Part shown: in pieces, positions 5,727 through 6,500 of the stretch
Position numbering within the stretch: the first letter of the stretch is position 1
Layout: each line of letters starts with the position of its first letter
NCBI GenBank assembly: GCA_012727515.1
Contig: JAAYGZ010000302.1
Span: forward strand, 1-6,500
From: Desulfovibrionales bacterium
GTDB taxonomy: Bacteria > Desulfobacterota > Desulfovibrionia > Desulfovibrionales > Desulfomicrobiaceae
Direction of reading: 5' to 3'
DNA: 6,500 nucleotides
Notes under the pieces: generated by a model
Databases searched by the model: none
What the model was told of the DNA's origin: nothing
What the model saw: the letters and a program-made list of their open reading frames with translations, nothing else
Translations under genes and position numbers: made by a program

Positions 5727-6500
5727 ATGTGCAAGCGTGTTGGATTGGTTGGGGTTACAGGATATACGGGCATGGAGCTGGTGCGCCTGCTCTTGGAGCA
5801 CCCACATTTTCAGTTGACCTGTGTGACCTCGCGCAAGGAAGCAGGCAAGCCCCTGGGAGCCTTGTATCCGTTTTTACAGGGTTCAGCGCTGAGCACGCTG
5901 CCTGTTTCCGCCCCGGACACCAAAGCCCTGGCCGACCAGTGTGACCTGGTTTTTCTGGCTGTTCCTCATGGCACAGCCATGGAAATGGCCGCTGATCTGC
6001 GTGCCCAGGGCGTACGTGTTGTGGATTTAAGTGCTGATTTCCGCCTGCGCTCACAAGCTGTCTATGAAGCCTGGTACGGCCTTGAACATACTCAGCCTCA
6101 GCTCTTGCCTGAAGCTGTGTATGGCCTGCCAGAACTGTACGCTGATAAAATTGCTCGCGCTGGTTTGGTGGCTAATCCTGGTTGTTATCCCACTTCAGCC
6201 ATTTTAGCCTTGTATCCGGCCCTGCAAAAACGTCTTGTCAGCCCAGAAGATATTGTGCTGGATTCCAAATCCGGCACATCCGGAGCAGGGCGCAAGGCCA
6301 GTGTAGGTACCTTGTTTTGTGAAGTGTCAGACACATTTCGGGCCTACAACCTGACCAAGCATCGGCACACCCCGGAAATTGAGCAGGAACTCAGCGTTCT
6401 GGCAGGCCAGGACATGTGCCTCTCCTTTAACACCCATTTGCTGCCCGTGAACCGAGGCATCTTAACCACTGCCTATACCAAATTAGCTCCTGGCATCCCA
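5727..6500 (+). CDS. argC: N-acetyl-gamma-glutamyl-phosphate reductase, N-terminal part (3' end outside window)
   Basis: ArgC reduces N-acetyl-glutamyl-5-phosphate to the semialdehyde with NADPH, the third step of arginine synthesis, in the cytoplasm. The frame is open to the last base with 258 codons visible; about 85-95 residues should follow, judging by the usual length near 345. The N-terminus has the dinucleotide-binding GVTGYTGMELVRLL (9-22). Further markers are FLAVPHGTAME (76-86), DLSADFRL (100-107), the active-site Cys153 in NPGCYPTSA, SKSGTSGAGRKAS (180-192), the catalytic His214 in KHRHTPEIEQEL, and the substrate-region LPVNRGILTT (239-248). All key residues of the visible part are present. 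The ATG at 5727 follows AGGGGGA (5717-5723), which overlaps the stop of the DUF1844 gene, so argC is very likely on the same transcript. Confidence 0.97.
   Translation, partial: MCKRVGLVGVTGYTGMELVRLLLEHPHFQLTCVTSRKEAGKPLGALYPFLQGSALSTLPVSAPDTKALADQCDLVFLAVPHGTAMEMAADLRAQGVRVVDLSADFRLRSQAVYEAWYGLEHTQPQLLPEAVYGLPELYADKIARAGLVANPGCYPTSAILALYPALQKRLVSPEDIVLDSKSGTSGAGRKASVGTLFCEVSDTFRAYNLTKHRHTPEIEQELSVLAGQDMCLSFNTHLLPVNRGILTTAYTKLAPGIP

Noticed and set aside
5755..6054. Minus-strand and alternate-frame open frames over 5729-6054
   Set aside because: They overlap argC codons with clear NADP-binding and family motifs in the + frame from 5727, so they are shadows.

Overview
The window is a densely packed, moderately GC-rich bacterial segment. 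All six genes lie on the + strand and almost no sequence is non-coding. The gene set and protein style point to a sulfate-reducing bacterium of the Desulfovibrionales (Desulfobacterota). The signs are a DHH phosphoesterase directly before polA, a class V aminotransferase coupled to a DUF1844 protein and then argC, and a Pol I that begins RLGL..SEPLFLLDG. This placement is inferred from recalled family resemblance, not from a search.

Layout: 1-459 is the 3' part of cobU (adenosylcobinamide kinase/guanylyltransferase), whose Walker A region lies upstream of the window. 467-1495 encodes a DHH/DHHA1 phosphoesterase of the nanoRNase/pAp-phosphatase type. 1517-4090 is a complete polA (DNA polymerase I, 857 aa). 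It has an intact 5'-3' nuclease domain and polymerase domain, and a shortened central domain with no recognisable proofreading residues. After a 108-base gap, 4199-5386 encodes a PLP-dependent class V aminotransferase of the alanine/serine-glyoxylate type. It overlaps by four bases (ATGA) the 111-aa DUF1844 gene at 5383-5718. argC starts at 5727 and runs off the right edge with 258 codons visible.

The spacings (7, 21, 108, -4 and 8 bases) suggest one or two transcription units. cobU, the DHH gene and polA form the first block. The aminotransferase, DUF1844 and argC form a tight second block that may serve amino-acid metabolism. The DHH enzyme (short RNA or nucleotide turnover) and Pol I (primer removal and gap filling) could both act on small nucleic-acid products, but that link is inference.

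The most unusual signal is a textbook intrinsic-terminator shape inside the coding start of polA. A perfect 7-bp GC-rich stem (1533-1539 with 1548-1554) is followed at once by TCTTTTTTT. It lies just where a ribosome on the polA start codon would end its footprint, so it could be a translation-sensitive attenuator between the upstream genes and polA. Other points of interest are the lost proofreading motifs of Pol I, the missing first histidine in the DHH motif I, and an imperfect hairpin in the polA-aminotransferase gap that overlaps a strong Shine-Dalgarno for an alternative start. I saw no mobile element, CRISPR array, tRNA or rRNA.
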